From assembly GCA_964463165.1 (NCBI GenBank), contig CAYXBK010000003.1, positions 1 to 64,000 of the forward strand: a stretch of DNA of 64,000 nucleotides, in the 5' to 3' direction. Origin of the DNA: UBA7236 sp964463165. Its GTDB lineage: Bacteria; Bacteroidota; Bacteroidia; Chitinophagales; BACL12. The notes below the pieces were generated by a model. The model did not search any database. It saw nothing but the letters and a program-made list of their open reading frames with translations, and was not told where the DNA came from. Each line of letters begins with the position of its first letter. Positions within the stretch are counted from its first letter, which is position 1. A program made the translations under genes and the position numbers. Positions 63,701 to 64,000 of this stretch are shown here, piece by piece.

Positions 63701-64000
63701 CCCGATTCAAGTGATGGAAATGAATTACTCTGGCGGAAAAGCTCTTTTTTATATTTACCGGGAGATATTACAGGATGGAATCAATCACATTATTTTCAAT
63801 ATATCGACGATGATTATAATAATATTGAACTGGCTCCAAACAGAAAATTCGAATTTGTTCCGGATTTAACAACATACAAAGTGTCGACCGGCACTGCCTT
63901 GTGGTACGATGTTGCAAGTTATATCGACGGGGAACTCGTTGGGTTGGGATCATGCGTAAATCAGGGTTTTGTTGTTTATGTTGTTGATCCGCACTCCGGT
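60800..64000 (+). CDS. PorU2-like C25 peptidase / putative T9SS sortase (partial)
   Basis: A protein of at least 1067 aa, cut by the window end; all codons from ATG 60800 are open. Signal peptide (1-19, SSYFAFSQ); N-terminal beta domains (about 20-380); then a caspase/gingipain-fold domain (about 390-740) with catalytic His640 in FFGHSSTGSFD and Cys670 in MVFGNGCNTSAIH. Beta-sandwich repeats follow. PorU removes sorting domains from T9SS cargo and attaches the protein to lipid; PorU2-like relatives have the same dyad. It lies beside a PorV/PorQ-like protein, as PorU works with PorV. The missing C-terminus probably holds a type A sorting domain. Confidence 0.85.
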   Translation, partial: MKRFLPALFFIISSYFAFSQTYGNEWINYDQQYLKFSVSADGIYRFHYDVLNTSLAGIGIVLDDIDPRNFQLFNLGSEQYIFISGEGDGSFDPDDYIEFYGKRNDGSFDSNLFDDPAYQLHQYASLISDTSTYFLTWNTSLTNARLENLTNDLTGIPAAQDYSIYHSLIVFGAPYTSLYFNPGPPHLELFSSKFADGEGWTTSDFNLSTYNVTIPAPDIYSGTSFTPTIKTIAIGSNESDHHVVIKINDVTVTDTSFFGYKVNRYTYPVDDLLESNTISFISGPTSTDRQRYSFIDLRYPRLFRFDNLSKIKFELPAIIGASTYLELDEYDEKATDPILYDLTNHKRMLGIVETDLSKFHLPYNAGSAEIICSSQDPGDISTISGLKPVSFINYHDPANQGTYLIISDASLFDDGTGVNRVQEYADYRSSLAGGNYNVKIIDIEQLYNQFSYGIRKHPLSITNFAVFAADSFAVAAEYIFLIGKAYTYNLTRYNGSWEYGLSKIPSFGHPGSDNLLLSRKGEVTPVIASGRLVAKTGDDIRKYYEKVVAFEEQQASTLQTIENKAWMKNVLHFAGGIDEFEQTLFNNFLMQYKYKISDTLYGANVYSFNKLSTDPIFYVESAYIDSLVDNGVSLITFFGHSSTGSFDYNIGEPDDFSNDGKYFMVFGNGCNTSAIHGYDLTLSERYMFADHKASVAFLAASSFSVASSLHTYALEFYDELSNYSYHTSIGTVLKATSDSLWPTVNIFDEMAIEHATLQGDPALRLNNHPEPDYAIEAPYVFFEPDVVTAGVDTFYMNIVVTNLGMAIDTNYYVQVKRTKPGGTEEIFLERFDAPAFRDTVRVPFATDAVGGVGLNGFDIHIDNLNEITELDELNNILSTSLVIVSDDAIPIYPVEFSIMNHVPEYFAASTANVFATEKLYIVEVDTTENFNSPLHQQTYLTESGGVVKWNNPPVAYLNNTVYYWRISPDSSDGNELLWRKSSFLYLPGDITGWNQSHYFQYIDDDYNNIELAPNRKFEFVPDLTTYKVSTGTALWYDVASYIDGELVGLGSCVNQGFVVYVVDPHSG

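Overview
The window reads as chromosomal DNA of a member of the Bacteroidota, probably a Chitinophagales/Saprospirales-like lineage (inference). Support: AT-rich coding sequence, TTTG-N19-TAnnTTTG promoters, type IX secretion (T9SS) components and cargo with C-terminal sorting domains, a histone H1-like small basic protein, a bacterial serine palmitoyltransferase, and Bacteroidota gene orders such as porD-coaBC-rpoZ-bamD. I could not run any search, so all family names rest on motifs and remembered family sequences.

Layout. 0.1-7.8 kb is housekeeping: porD-like, coaBC, rpoZ, bamD, serine palmitoyltransferase, H1-like protein, dapA, a DUF6913-like gene and accA. 7.9-10.4 kb is a decayed island beside tRNA-Asp. 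It holds two broken genes and a small cassette: an 83-aa protein, an XRE regulator and a nucleotide-hydrolase-like protein. 10.9-19.2 kb carries envelope genes: a metallopeptidase-like protein with a lost zinc histidine, a T9SS type B protein, a DUF4142 lipoprotein, two beta-barrels and a fatty acid desaturase. 19.4-26.2 kb is an accessory region on the minus strand. There an MmeI-like type IIL restriction-modification enzyme is followed by a SIR2-like protein, a membrane-anchored PD-(D/E)XK nuclease and a TIR-like protein. This looks like an anti-phage module in an arrangement I do not recognise.

26-39 kb holds an outer-membrane protein, a dipeptidyl peptidase III homologue, a T9SS cargo protein, a GH31 glycosidase divergent from a sugar transporter, and a PAS histidine kinase with a response regulator fused to a Crp-type DNA-binding module. 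39-45 kb includes the chaperone/protease operon tig-clpP-clpX. 45-57 kb has tRNA-Leu with a degenerate tandem copy, a phosphoesterase, a Uup-like ABC-F ATPase, RelA/SpoT, a Fur-family regulator coupled to a STAS protein, purA, pabB and tyrS. 57.5-58.8 kb has two small genes embedded in ~240-bp direct repeats. 59-64 kb has an ACP-phosphodiesterase-like gene, a PorV/PorQ-like protein and the start of a large gingipain-fold PorU2-like sortase that runs off the window.

Non-coding sequence is rich in repeats. There are at least five families: CTGCGGACTGAAGA-type arrays, TACCAATGTA arrays, ~192-bp MITE-like elements, CCGCCGTACGGCGG palindromes and GGTTGGTG hairpins. Some have entered functional sequence: one array is translated inside the ABC-F gene, one microsatellite supplies the -33 box of the Fur-family gene, and one palindrome sits inside a tRNA-Leu relic.
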